Under the pieces are notes generated by a model. It worked only from the letters and a program-made list of their open reading frames with translations. It ran no database searches and was not told the DNA's origin. From Candidatus Woesearchaeota archaeon (GTDB lineage Archaea; Nanobdellota; Nanobdellia; Woesearchaeales; JABMPP01): DNA of 64,000 bases. A program made the translations under genes and the position numbers. This document shows positions 56,597 to 64,000 of the stretch, one piece after another. The stretch covers positions 1 to 64,000 of the forward strand of contig JAGVYD010000016.1 of NCBI GenBank assembly GCA_018303405.1, read 5' to 3'. Positions within the stretch are counted from its first letter, which is position 1. Each line of letters starts with the position of its first letter.

Positions 56597-58900
56597 TCAT
56601 GCAAATTGCTCTTCTTCTGAATCCGCAAATGATTTTTTCCTGATCTCCCGCTTGAGCCAGTTTTCCCATTCAGAGTAAATCCTTTGCGGGTCCAGGCCGC
56701 CTGTGTTCTGCTTTATTCTTTCTGAAATCCTGTGGAACATGTCGTTGCTTTTGACAACAAATGGCGCTTCAAGCATGTCAGCATTGCCAATCTCCTCTGC
56801 CGTTGAAACAAGCTTTTCTTTTACCTTGCCCCTTAATACAATGTTGTCCCACACGGCATCCCAGTTGCCGGCAAAATCCTTGATATTGGCAGCAATTGAT
56901 TTCAAGGTGTCAGAATCGCCATTCAGGAGGTCCGAAGTCGGAAGCAGCTGGTCTGTTGTCACATCATATTTCATGAGGTCTACAAACGCCCCCTCTGTCA
57001 ATGGGTCATTCTCCCATTTCTTCCTGACCTCAGTTATTTGCAATACCCTTCTCATCCTGTGTATTCCATCAGGGCTCTTGATTGGATTGACAATGACAAT
57101 GATGTCTGTGGCCTTGAAGGAAGTTTTGGGGACGCCGATATCATTGACAACCCTGTCGTAAATGCCATAGGGGCTGTCGCCATGGATTGTGCCTGCAACT
57201 ACATTTGCAGCAGCGCCAACCCGCATTGCCTCATAGAGTGCCTTTGCTTCCTTGCTTCTGACTTCGCCTACAATAAGCGCGGAATCCCCAAGCCTGAGAG
57301 TTGCCCTGATTCCATCTTCAGCGCTGACCTCGCTCCCTTCCTTTGCAAGAGCGCTGGCGACCTTCATTGCCTGGATATTGTAGCCAAGGCTCCGGAGAGA
57401 GTTTGTGGGCAATTCCAGCGTATCCTCAATTGTGATTATCCTGTAGCGCCTCATTATCTCAACCATAAGGCTTGACAGCAGGCTGCTTTTGCCGCTGCTT
57501 CTTGTTCCTGCAATAAGCAATGCGCGCGAGCCGTCAATTAGGAAGCTAAGAAGGCCGGCAGCAAGCGGGTCCAGCATTTTTGCCTTGATAAACAATGGAA
57601 GGGTCCATGGCTTGTCCCTGTGCCTCCTGAATGAAAAGGCAAGGCCCGATGGATCCAGGGGTGCTGTGATCACAGCTACCCTCGCGGATGCGTATGGCAG
57701 CTCAAGCTCTGTGTCAAGTATAGGGTCGGCCTCATCCAATGGCCTCCCCGAAATCAGCCTGAGCTTTGAAGCCCATGATTCTGCCTCGGCTGCAATCGGG
57801 ATAATATTTGTGGAGCAGTCATCATAATCCTGGTGGACAATGAACATAGGGGTTTTTCCCATTGGGCTGTTGATAGAAATATCCTGTATCTTTTCATCCT
57901 GCAGCAGGACTTCAATCAATCCAAATCCTATTGTGTACCTGACAAGAATTTCAGTAAGCTGGTCAAGCTCCTTGTTTCTCAGCCGTATTTTCCTGTAATC
58001 AGCCAATTCTTCAAGCAGGTCCCTGCCGATGTTGTAGAAAACCTGCCTCACGCTTCTCGGGTCGGTGAATTCACTCTTTGTTGGCTTGTGCTCTGCAAGG
58101 ATCTTTCTTGCCATGTCAAGGAGCTCGTACTTGTCTTCATCAAGCCTGAATTCCGGCGGGATTATGTGGTACAGGTATTGGACACTGCCTGGCACTGAGA
58201 AGATTGTGACTTCTGTATCCGCGACATTGTAATTGTCCAGCTCTTCGCCATCGGTCGGGTAAGTGGCCATCAGCTTTGTGTACATGAAATCAGGCTTTAT
58301 TGACGGGATGAAGAATCTGCGATACACAGTCCTGTCCCCTTTTTTGAATCCCGCAAGGTATGGCATTGCAAGGGCAATAATCCTGGTTTTTTCGAGCTCC
58401 CGCACAAGGTAGGCGAGCATCTGGAAATATCTCTGCCCTGCCCTTTGCTCGCCGGGCGGAAGCCTGTCCATCGTTATTTGCTCTTCCCTGAGAATGCGCT
58501 TGAGTTCAACATAAGTTCCAAAAGGGTCGCTTTTGAAGCTGCTGTTCATCATTGTCTGGATTTTTGAGTATTTTTCCGCATATTGCGCAGCAAACCCCTG
58601 GCCTGCAAGGCTCTGGTACATCATCATGCCGCGATGCACAACCCGGGCGTAATATTCTGCCAGCTCTGCCAGGAACCTTGTCTGCGCGAAGTCGTATTCA
58701 TAGTCCCTGCGCTGGGTGTAGATTATCTTTGACGCCTGTTTTACCTCAAGAAGTATGTCAAATGTCTTGGACATGGTCACGGGGTCGTCCTCAAGTGATG
58801 GCAGCCGCGGATAGTCCTCGCAGTCAATCCTCAGGGTCCTGCCTTCCCCATCACGCACGACTTCATAGTCCCACTGCGTGCTCTGCTGAATTTTCTCCAT
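56597..58900 (-). CDS. TadA/FlaI-like type IV pilus assembly ATPase
   Basis: 767 residues. The secretion ATPase core has Walker A LLIAGTRSSGKSSLLSSL, the Asp box IITIEDTLELP, Walker B-like DSALIVGEVRSKEAKALYEAM and the His box VVAGTIHGDS. About 220 residues before the usual N-terminal domain make it longer than typical FlaI (about 500-550); part of that region is helical. It would power assembly of the pilus platform encoded next. The start directly follows the RHH stop (TAAATG). Confidence 0.92.
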   Translation of the reverse strand: MEKIQQSTQWDYEVVRDGEGRTLRIDCEDYPRLPSLEDDPVTMSKTFDILLEVKQASKIIYTQRRDYEYDFAQTRFLAELAEYYARVVHRGMMMYQSLAGQGFAAQYAEKYSKIQTMMNSSFKSDPFGTYVELKRILREEQITMDRLPPGEQRAGQRYFQMLAYLVRELEKTRIIALAMPYLAGFKKGDRTVYRRFFIPSIKPDFMYTKLMATYPTDGEELDNYNVADTEVTIFSVPGSVQYLYHIIPPEFRLDEDKYELLDMARKILAEHKPTKSEFTDPRSVRQVFYNIGRDLLEELADYRKIRLRNKELDQLTEILVRYTIGFGLIEVLLQDEKIQDISINSPMGKTPMFIVHQDYDDCSTNIIPIAAEAESWASKLRLISGRPLDEADPILDTELELPYASARVAVITAPLDPSGLAFSFRRHRDKPWTLPLFIKAKMLDPLAAGLLSFLIDGSRALLIAGTRSSGKSSLLSSLMVEIMRRYRIITIEDTLELPTNSLRSLGYNIQAMKVASALAKEGSEVSAEDGIRATLRLGDSALIVGEVRSKEAKALYEAMRVGAAANVVAGTIHGDSPYGIYDRVVNDIGVPKTSFKATDIIVIVNPIKSPDGIHRMRRVLQITEVRKKWENDPLTEGAFVDLMKYDVTTDQLLPTSDLLNGDSDTLKSIAANIKDFAGNWDAVWDNIVLRGKVKEKLVSTAEEIGNADMLEAPFVVKSNDMFHRISERIKQNTGGLDPQRIYSEWENWLKREIRKKSFADSEEEQFA

Positions 58901-59056
58901 TTACCTCTTTTCCTCTTTTTTTTCCTGCTTCCGCAGCAGGTCAATTGCAATCTCAATAAGGTGAGAACGGTTCCTGTATTTGTTCCTGGCCGAGATTTCC
59001 CTGTCAACCCAGCTGATAAGGTCTTCCTCAATAGTTGCGCTGATCGGCTTTTTCAT
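58901..59056 (-). CDS. Ribbon-helix-helix regulator of the pilus operon (51 aa)
   Basis: MKKPISATIEEDLISWVDREI...YRNRSHLIEIAIDLLRKQEKKEEKR is a CopG-like RHH with a lysine-rich tail. It is the first gene of the pilus operon, and its TAA touches the ATPase ATG. Repeats upstream (59084-59144) look like its binding sites. Confidence 0.8.
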   Translation of the reverse strand: MKKPISATIEEDLISWVDREISARNKYRNRSHLIEIAIDLLRKQEKKEEKR

Positions 59057-59083
59057 TAATCCACGCCTTGCAGTTCCTGCGTA

Positions 59084-59144
59084 TATATGATAAAATGTAT
59101 ATTATATTATAAAATAAATATCATAGCTCGATATATGATAAAAT
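59084..59144. promoter_or_regulatory. TATATGATAAAAT repeats upstream of the pilus operon
   Basis: TATATGATAAAAT occurs at 59084-59096 and 59132-59144, 48 bases apart. A TATCATA near 59119 faces the second copy as an inverted repeat. The region between the divergent genes (59057-59250) is very AT-rich and holds both promoters. Likely RHH operator cluster. Confidence 0.55.
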
Positions 59145-59250
59145 AATATATTCATTATATAAAGTTTTTGATGGTTCGGCCAGGCCGAAACTTATACTAC
59201 TTGGGTATACTCACGTAAAATTTATTATAGGGTAAGCCCAATTACAGCAT

Positions 59251-59751
59251 ATGGCAGACAATATCCCCCCTTCATTGCAAAGCATGCAGGCAGCGCCTGT
59301 TGCCATGCCGCAATCCCAGGCTCCTGAATCAGGCGGCCTTTTCAAGCACGGGGGCACAGTTGACCTCGGCCCGGTTTATGGTGAAATGAACAATATCAGC
59401 GTCAGGCTGAGGATTGCTGAGGAAAGGTACACTAACCTCAGGAAAAAAACCCAGCTTATCGAGCAGAATATGCTGGCTGGCCACCGGAATGCCAACCTGG
59501 AAATCAAGACTACAAACGCAGACCTGAACGAGATTAAGAGGGAATTGGCCGACATTAAAAGCAAGCTCAACCTGATGGCGGGGGAATTCCGGACATTTGC
59601 CAAAAGGGATGATGTTAAGGTGGTTGAGAGGTATGTGAACCTGTGGAGCCCGCTCAACTTTGTTACGGCTGCCGAGGTTGAAAAGATTGTCAGGAGATTG
59701 CTGGACAAGGACCTTTCAGCTGAAAATGCAGATGATGCAAAAAAGAGATAG
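59251..59751 (+). CDS. Coiled-coil protein next to the pilus operon
   Basis: 166 residues. A disordered proline/glutamine-rich start is followed by a long coiled coil (GEMNNISVRLRIAEERYTNLRKKTQLIEQN...LNEIKRELADIKSKLNLMAGEFRTFAK). The C-terminal WSPLNFVTAAEVEKIVRRLLDKD resembles the motif found at the ends of archaellum accessory proteins FlaC/FlaD. The position supports a role in the same machine, but this is an inference. Confidence 0.6.
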   Translation: MADNIPPSLQSMQAAPVAMPQSQAPESGGLFKHGGTVDLGPVYGEMNNISVRLRIAEERYTNLRKKTQLIEQNMLAGHRNANLEIKTTNADLNEIKRELADIKSKLNLMAGEFRTFAKRDDVKVVERYVNLWSPLNFVTAAEVEKIVRRLLDKDLSAENADDAKKR

Positions 59752-59781
59752 TTAAATTTAGGAGATTAGTTCTTGCGACAA

Positions 59782-60237
59782 TCAGCTGCTGGCAAGCAGG
59801 GCCTGTATCACTTTTTTTGCCGCGTTTTTTGTGCGGGGGTATGCAGCAACCCTCAGCGTGATATGGTAGCAGTTGCCCTCGTCTGTCACCTGAAGGCTGT
59901 TTTCCTTGATTAGGGATTCCTTGTCAAGCCGCAAAAAAAAGTTCATGCCTTCATCAATCCTGGATTCAAGCTGGCCGTGTATCATTTCCTTCTGCCGTGC
60001 CGTGAATCTTGCAAAAAGCTTCCTGATGAATGAATTGATGTGCCTGTCCTTGGCCAGCACAACTTTGAATATTGTGATTTTTTTCCTGTTGAAGCCCTCG
60101 GCGGCCTGTTCTTCCAGCCCGATTTTCTCAGTTTCAATGTCAAAAGGCAGCAGCCTCGCCAGCCCTTTCTTCACTTCAGAAATGTCATCATCTTCCTTCA
60201 GAAAAACGCGGATTTCCACCCTCGTGCCCACTTTCAT
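59782..60237 (-). CDS. Exosome-associated RNA-binding protein (COG1325-like)
   Basis: 151 residues: EIRVFLKEDDDISEVKKGLARLLPFDIETEKIGLEEQAAEGFNRKKITIFKVVL, then INSFIRKLFARFTARQKEMIHGQLESRIDEGMNFFLRLDKESLI and CYHITLRVAAYPRTKNAAKKVI. This is the RNA-binding family annotated as a predicted exosome subunit in archaea. The RIDEGMNFFLRLDK block is its clearest mark. Confidence 0.8.
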   Translation of the reverse strand: MKVGTRVEIRVFLKEDDDISEVKKGLARLLPFDIETEKIGLEEQAAEGFNRKKITIFKVVLAKDRHINSFIRKLFARFTARQKEMIHGQLESRIDEGMNFFLRLDKESLIKENSLQVTDEGNCYHITLRVAAYPRTKNAAKKVIQALLASS

Positions 60238-60291
60238 TTCTCAGATTTTCAAATGATTAAGTTTATATAACTTCTCAATTTTTGGGATGGC

Positions 60292-61221
60292 ATGAAGCAT
60301 ACATGGCAGGCGACCCTGCTTCTCATGGCCCTATTCCTGGCAACAGAGGCTGTAGGATTGGTGATACTTCTGAGTTATGTTGATGTTGACAGGACAGCTG
60401 AGACAGGCATAACGGCATTTGAAAGCCTTCCTTTTGACATGGAACGGCCTGACATAGACGAGTCGCTTTCCTACCTGTACATAGCTGCTGCGATAATAAT
60501 CGGGACGATTATTTTGCTGGTGCTCATAAAATTCAGGAGGGTTGGGCTCTGGAAATTCTGGTTTTTGATTGCAATTGCCTTTACCCTGACCTTTGCCATT
60601 GGCGCATTTGTTGATGAGATGATTGCTGTTGTCATTGCCATTTTCCTGGCGCTTTGGAAAATTTACAGGCCAAACATCTATGTGCATAACCTGACGGAAA
60701 TTTTGATTTATGGGGGCCTGGCAGCAATCTTTGTCCCGATAATCAACATGTTTTCAGCGTTCATGCTCCTGATTTTGATATCAATTTATGATATATATGC
60801 GGTTTGGAGGTCAGAGCATATGATTGAGATGGCTAAATTCCAGACTCAAAACAGATTGTTTGCAGGCCTTTTCATCCCCTATGGCAAAAAGTTTCCACAG
60901 GATGAAAAAAAGCCGGAACAGGAAGAAAAAATTGATGAGAAGGAAGTTGGGAAATATTCCATTGAGAAAAGGCGCACGGCAATCCTCGGGGGAGGAGACC
61001 TCGGCTTCCCGCTTATATTTGCAGGGGTGGTAATGAAAACCCTGATAAATGGCCAGGTGCCTGTGCTGGATGCGTTTACGCAGTCATTTATCATAATACT
61101 TTTTGCCGGCATTGGTCTGTTTCTACTGCTATACAAGTCAGAGAAAGGCAAATTTTACCCGGCAATGCCCTTCATTAGCCTTGGCTGTTTTCTGGGCTAT
61201 GCCCTTGTGTATTTTCTGTGA
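60292..61221 (+). CDS. Presenilin/signal peptide peptidase-type intramembrane aspartyl protease
   Basis: 309 residues and nine TM helices predicted. The two catalytic aspartates are in SIYDIYAVW (TM6) and GGGDLGFPL (TM7). The PAL-like motif is YPAMPF near the C-terminus. A charged cytosolic loop separates TM6 and TM7 (KKFPQDEKKPEQEEKIDEKE). It would cut membrane peptides. AGTTTATATAAC (about 60260-60271) lies 26 bases before the ATG, so the message is probably leaderless. Confidence 0.92.
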   Translation: MKHTWQATLLLMALFLATEAVGLVILLSYVDVDRTAETGITAFESLPFDMERPDIDESLSYLYIAAAIIIGTIILLVLIKFRRVGLWKFWFLIAIAFTLTFAIGAFVDEMIAVVIAIFLALWKIYRPNIYVHNLTEILIYGGLAAIFVPIINMFSAFMLLILISIYDIYAVWRSEHMIEMAKFQTQNRLFAGLFIPYGKKFPQDEKKPEQEEKIDEKEVGKYSIEKRRTAILGGGDLGFPLIFAGVVMKTLINGQVPVLDAFTQSFIIILFAGIGLFLLLYKSEKGKFYPAMPFISLGCFLGYALVYFL

Positions 61222-61247
61222 AACCCCTTCCGGCAGTTTACCAAAGC

Positions 61248-61256
61248 CTTTTAAAT
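61248..61256 (+). promoter_or_regulatory. TATA box of the SRP RNA gene
   Basis: CTTTTAAAT centred about 26 bases before GCGAGC at 61278, the predicted 5' end of the RNA. Confidence 0.6.
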
Positions 61257-61276
61257 CCATATTCCCTGCTGTTTCC

Positions 61277-61549
61277 TGCGAGCTAGACCGGGAGGACAGC
61301 CGTCTCTTGTAACCATAAACCGGCTTCATGATGGGGTCGAAGCCTTGGGAAAGGTAAAGGCTGTCGTGGCAGTCTTGGCAAGTACTATGAGACTTTGTCC
61401 CACAGGATTTTTGCTCGCGGGAAACGTGTCAGGCCAGGAATGGAGCAGCACTAACTGCATGCAGGAATGCTTGAGGGGTAGCGGAGTTGAGGAGGTGTCA
61501 GGGTTAACTGGCGCGGTGGTTATTTATCGATTCCTCGGCGCGCTCGCGC
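61277..61549 (+). ncRNA. ffs: 7S SRP RNA
   Basis: RNA of the signal recognition particle, about 270 bases. The helix 8 / SRP54-binding core reads CGTGTCAGGCCAGGAATGG then AGCAGCACTAAC (61425-61455). The 5' Alu-like domain is GACCGGGAGGAC...TGTAACCATAAACCGGC. The ends pair: GCGAGC (61278-61283) with GCTCGC (61542-61547), forming the archaeal helix 1. The end points are estimates from that pairing and the TATA position. Frames read through here are not genes. Confidence 0.92.
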
Positions 61550-61619
61550 TTATATTTTGTATATGCTGATACTGCATATATTCTAAAAGAGGCTGAAGGC
61601 CATTTATAGCGGTGACAAC

Positions 61620-62603
61620 ATGGATTCATTAGTGAGTTTGACAGCCAAAGCATTGAAAGAAAAGCAGGAACAGGGAAGGCATTACAGCGCACTGTCCAGT
61701 GAAGAGAGGAAAGTCCTGGGCTGGCCGGTGGGAGTAAGGCCAATCCGGCAATCTGGCAGCAATGGCCAGGCACATTCCTTTGAACAGATTGTCGAGGGGG
61801 GGAAAGTTCTTTTCCTGTATCGCAATATCTTTGGCTTTGATTTTTCAACCTCTAGCCCAATAACTGTTTCCGATTCTGATTGGTTGGAAAAAGGGGATTC
61901 TTCAATGTATAGGGGGTGGGCATTGGTTGGCAATACGTTTGTAAGGCCCTTGACGATGAAAACACCGGTAGAGTACATTGATACCGTGATTGACAGCCTT
62001 GAAGAATTAAAGGAGAATGGATTAATCCATCCATCCAATGAGATAATTGTCACCCCATACCGGCATGACCCTGACTATTACACTGTTTGGAACACCTCGG
62101 ATTATGTCACGCCTGTGGCATCCTTGGGAAATGTTCTGTACAAGCTAAGCTATGGAAAGCAGCAGAATAATGGCAGGGCAGAATTAGAGAGGTATAAGGA
62201 AGAATTTTCCAAAATTCTCGGCTATGTCATGGATTTTATGATAAAGGCTGACAGGCGCTTCCCTGATGTCCATGGGGAAAATGTAGGGCACAGTGATAAT
62301 AAAATATATTTCCTGGACCAGCACGGCTTTTATCGGCCTGGCAAAAGGGATGAAGTCCCGATGGGCAAAAAAATCACTGATTGTATTTTTGATGTCATGA
62401 CCATGAGCAGGGAAGCATATATGGATAGGGAGAAGATTGCCCCAGGAAGCAGTGATGAGATGGTTTTGCGACACATAGCAAAATCCATCATCCGCAATCT
62501 GGGCCGTGAAAAGGCTCGGGGCTTCAGGGTCCAGAGGGTTGGCCTCCATACGGGCAGCGTGATCCCAAAGGTGGAAAACCATATAAAAAAATTGTTAAAG
62601 TGA
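61620..62603 (+). CDS. Orphan protein with a kinase-like catalytic segment
   Basis: 327 residues, soluble. RRFPDVHGENVGHSDNKIYFLDQHGFYRPG resembles the D-x-H-x-x-N ... D-x-x-G catalytic and metal segments of the aminoglycoside-kinase-like fold. The glycine loop and lysine are not clear; KVLFLYRN may hold the latter. A small-molecule or protein kinase role is a guess. The ATG at 61620 is preceded by TGACAAC. Confidence 0.45.
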   Translation: MDSLVSLTAKALKEKQEQGRHYSALSSEERKVLGWPVGVRPIRQSGSNGQAHSFEQIVEGGKVLFLYRNIFGFDFSTSSPITVSDSDWLEKGDSSMYRGWALVGNTFVRPLTMKTPVEYIDTVIDSLEELKENGLIHPSNEIIVTPYRHDPDYYTVWNTSDYVTPVASLGNVLYKLSYGKQQNNGRAELERYKEEFSKILGYVMDFMIKADRRFPDVHGENVGHSDNKIYFLDQHGFYRPGKRDEVPMGKKITDCIFDVMTMSREAYMDREKIAPGSSDEMVLRHIAKSIIRNLGREKARGFRVQRVGLHTGSVIPKVENHIKKLLK

Positions 62604-62613
62604 TTGCCTCACG

Positions 62614-63417
62614 TTACCTCACAACATGAAGGAAATTATGCGAGAGCTTAATCCTTATTGTCTTGCCATAGCCAAACTTGTATTCCCTTGGCACAGAATC
62701 AATGACAACAATTCCCTTTCTCATGTCAGAGGTGACTTCAAGGGTTTTCCCCGACGCTAGCACCTTGTTGGTTATTTTTTGCTTGTTTAGCGTCCTGAAA
62801 TACGGCTCGCGGGAATGGATTTGGTATTCATACTTGTTTATCTGCATTGCCCTGCCGCCGGCTGACTTTATCCAGGCATGGCTGCCCTGGGGGGTCGAGA
62901 CAAGAAGGCCTGATGACCTCTGGAATTCGGAGTAATTGCCGATTTTAAGCTCATAGTATGACATCCTGTAAGGCTTAATGTCGCCGATGAACACTTCATT
63001 TAGGGCCAACGGAAGCTTTTGTGCCCCAAGATAACTCTCAAGCCTTGGCATGCTGAGGCTCCTGAATTTTCCGCTGGCGACTGAAGCCAGCTTTTTCTTG
63101 AAATCCTTTTTAGTGCAGCACATGAAGAAGCCTTCCTTGTGCCTGGGATTTGAATTTACCCCCAGCAATAGCTGATGGCCTGTTACATGCTGCGCAGTGC
63201 GCAAAAATGTGCCATCCCCTCCCACAACCACAGCCAGGTCAGCCCCTGAAAAAATCTTTTTCGAAAGTTTTTTTCTCAGGATGTAGATTGCATTGTAGTT
63301 GCCCAGGCATTTCCTGACCTGCGCCATGGTCTGCCCGTGCTCATGCGAAGGGTCTTTCATGTAAACAACAACGACCTTCCTGATTTGCATTCTCCTGTAT
63401 TTCTCTTTTTTTGCCAT
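62614..63417 (-). CDS. nadK: NAD kinase
   Basis: Phosphorylates NAD to NADP. 267 residues. GGDGT motif (66-70) in LAVVVGGDGTFLRTAQ, substrate motif LALNEVFIGD (NE), and the GLLVSTPQGSHAWIKSAGG loop, where family members have TPTGSTAY-like sequence. DPSHEHGQT and a basic N-terminus are lineage features. The short C-terminal half is complete. Confidence 0.88.
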   Translation of the reverse strand: MAKKEKYRRMQIRKVVVVYMKDPSHEHGQTMAQVRKCLGNYNAIYILRKKLSKKIFSGADLAVVVGGDGTFLRTAQHVTGHQLLLGVNSNPRHKEGFFMCCTKKDFKKKLASVASGKFRSLSMPRLESYLGAQKLPLALNEVFIGDIKPYRMSYYELKIGNYSEFQRSSGLLVSTPQGSHAWIKSAGGRAMQINKYEYQIHSREPYFRTLNKQKITNKVLASGKTLEVTSDMRKGIVVIDSVPREYKFGYGKTIRIKLSHNFLHVVR

Positions 63418-63474
63418 GATTAGCTGTGCCTCATGCCATTATGAGGGGGACATTTTATTATATTTTAGCAAAAT

Positions 63475-64000
63475 CTACTTCACAAGAATTGCCGGCTTGC
63501 CGGGCATTGCCTGCCTGGCCTTGCTGTCCTTTGAGTCCTTTTCATGCTCAACAATAAAATCGCACTTGAATTCCCTTTTCAGCATTGCTGCTGCCTCATT
63601 AAGGGCTGCCTTTTCTTCATTCGGGGCCAGGACCACAGATGGCAGCCGCGAAGGGTCGGCAACAAGCCTTGGAACCAGTTTTGTGATGTCCTGTGCATGT
63701 TTCTTCAGGCCAGTGGACATGATGTACTTCATTATATCACCCACATTTCGGGTTTCATTTAATTTTTCCTTGAGTGCCTTTACAAACTCAGCCTTCCATG
63801 ATTCTGCCACAATTAAGGTAATGGATTTGGGGGCACCTATTTGTGTGAGCTTCAAAACTGAGAGGATATCCAGCCTTACGGTGTCGACAAGCTCATAAGC
63901 CCGCTCAACCTTGAGGTCAATATGCTCCTCCTGCATTGCCGGCCACTGGGAAGTGGAAATGAAATTCTTGTGGCCGATTGTTCTCCATAGCTCCTCGCAT
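63475..64000 (-). CDS. leuS: Leucyl-tRNA synthetase, C-terminal part (cut by the window end)
   Basis: The frame is open to the window edge, so the 5' end lies beyond 64000. The visible 174 residues start CEELWRTIGHKNFISTSQWPAMQEEHIDLKVERAYELVDTV, the end of the class I anticodon-binding domain, and go on to the archaeal LeuRS C-terminal domain (ITLIVAESWKAEFVKALKE...GKPAILVK). The ATG at 63936 is internal. No catalytic motif is inside the window. IleRS or ValRS is less likely (ValRS is at 18704). Confidence 0.8.
   Translation of the reverse strand, partial: CEELWRTIGHKNFISTSQWPAMQEEHIDLKVERAYELVDTVRLDILSVLKLTQIGAPKSITLIVAESWKAEFVKALKEKLNETRNVGDIMKYIMSTGLKKHAQDITKLVPRLVADPSRLPSVVLAPNEEKAALNEAAAMLKREFKCDFIVEHEKDSKDSKARQAMPGKPAILVK

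Noticed and set aside
58831-59031. 66-codon minus-strand frame
   Set aside because: The RHH frame 58901-59056 on the same strand has the clear protein pattern and the junction with the ATPase gene.
61345-61569. 74-codon open frame
   Set aside because: Lies inside the SRP RNA gene.

Overview
The window is an archaeal chromosome segment, most likely from a small-genome DPANN lineage (Woesearchaeota/Pacearchaeota-like; the lineage is inferred from gene types, not from a marker tree). Archaeal markers include Top6A/Top6B, DnaG-type primase, RFC large subunit, Nop5-fibrillarin, RIO1 and Dim2-like KH proteins, an archaeal 7S SRP RNA, an SSB/RPA-like OB protein, HerA, a presenilin-type protease and an intron-containing tRNA-Phe. 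Many genes have a TATA box about 26-28 bases upstream of the start codon and so are probably leaderless. Downstream genes of operons often use a GGTG/GAGGTG ribosome site.

Host region 1 (1-40072) is dense housekeeping DNA. It holds FKBP isomerase, an M50 protease, pyrG, a TrmB-type regulator with a perfect palindromic operator, secF-secD plus two small DMT transporters, pyrH, an ABC1 kinase, uppS, cutA-ispH, nop5-flpA, cysS, valS, an AlkD-like protein, rfcL, the rio1-KH-top6B-top6A operon, dnaG, a SurA/thioredoxin fusion, herA, trpS and SSB. Two points stand out. A gpsA-like gene lies next to a gene that reads as a PlsB-like glycerol-3-phosphate acyltransferase, and an ispH gene is present. 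Together they suggest bacterial-style lipid and isoprenoid chemistry in an archaeon. Between rio1 and dnaG an 830-base gene-free stretch holds a 59-bp perfect direct repeat, a stray copy of the rio1 5' end, and a promoter followed by a nested hairpin that looks like an undescribed small RNA.

The island (40073-54384) is the most interesting part. A 9-kb element is integrated in the tRNA-Phe(GAA) gene between two 52-bp att copies. Its integrase gene is split by the integration: the first 23 codons lie at the right end (49058) and the rest at the left end (to 41014). Joining them at the att core restores one frame, as in SSV-type integrases. The element carries an ERCC4 nuclease, an MCM/AAA-like ATPase, several small DNA-binding proteins, an Sm-like protein, a four-helix membrane protein pair and an IS200-interrupted HEPN gene. 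To its right, four more copies of the 18-20 base tRNA 3' end (49738, 51545, 53756, 54366) mark off four short modules with no integrase. Most carry a toxin-antitoxin pair (MNT-HEPN, antitoxin-RelE, AbrB-RelE) or a ribbon-helix-helix gene. This looks like a stepwise, cassette-like array anchored on one tRNA gene.

Host region 2 (54385-64000) has a type IV pilus/archaellum-like operon (RHH regulator, TadA/FlaI ATPase, double TadC/FlaJ membrane protein), a coiled-coil protein, an exosome-associated RNA-binding protein, the presenilin-like protease, the SRP RNA, a kinase-like orphan, NAD kinase, and the 3' end of leuS, which runs off the window.
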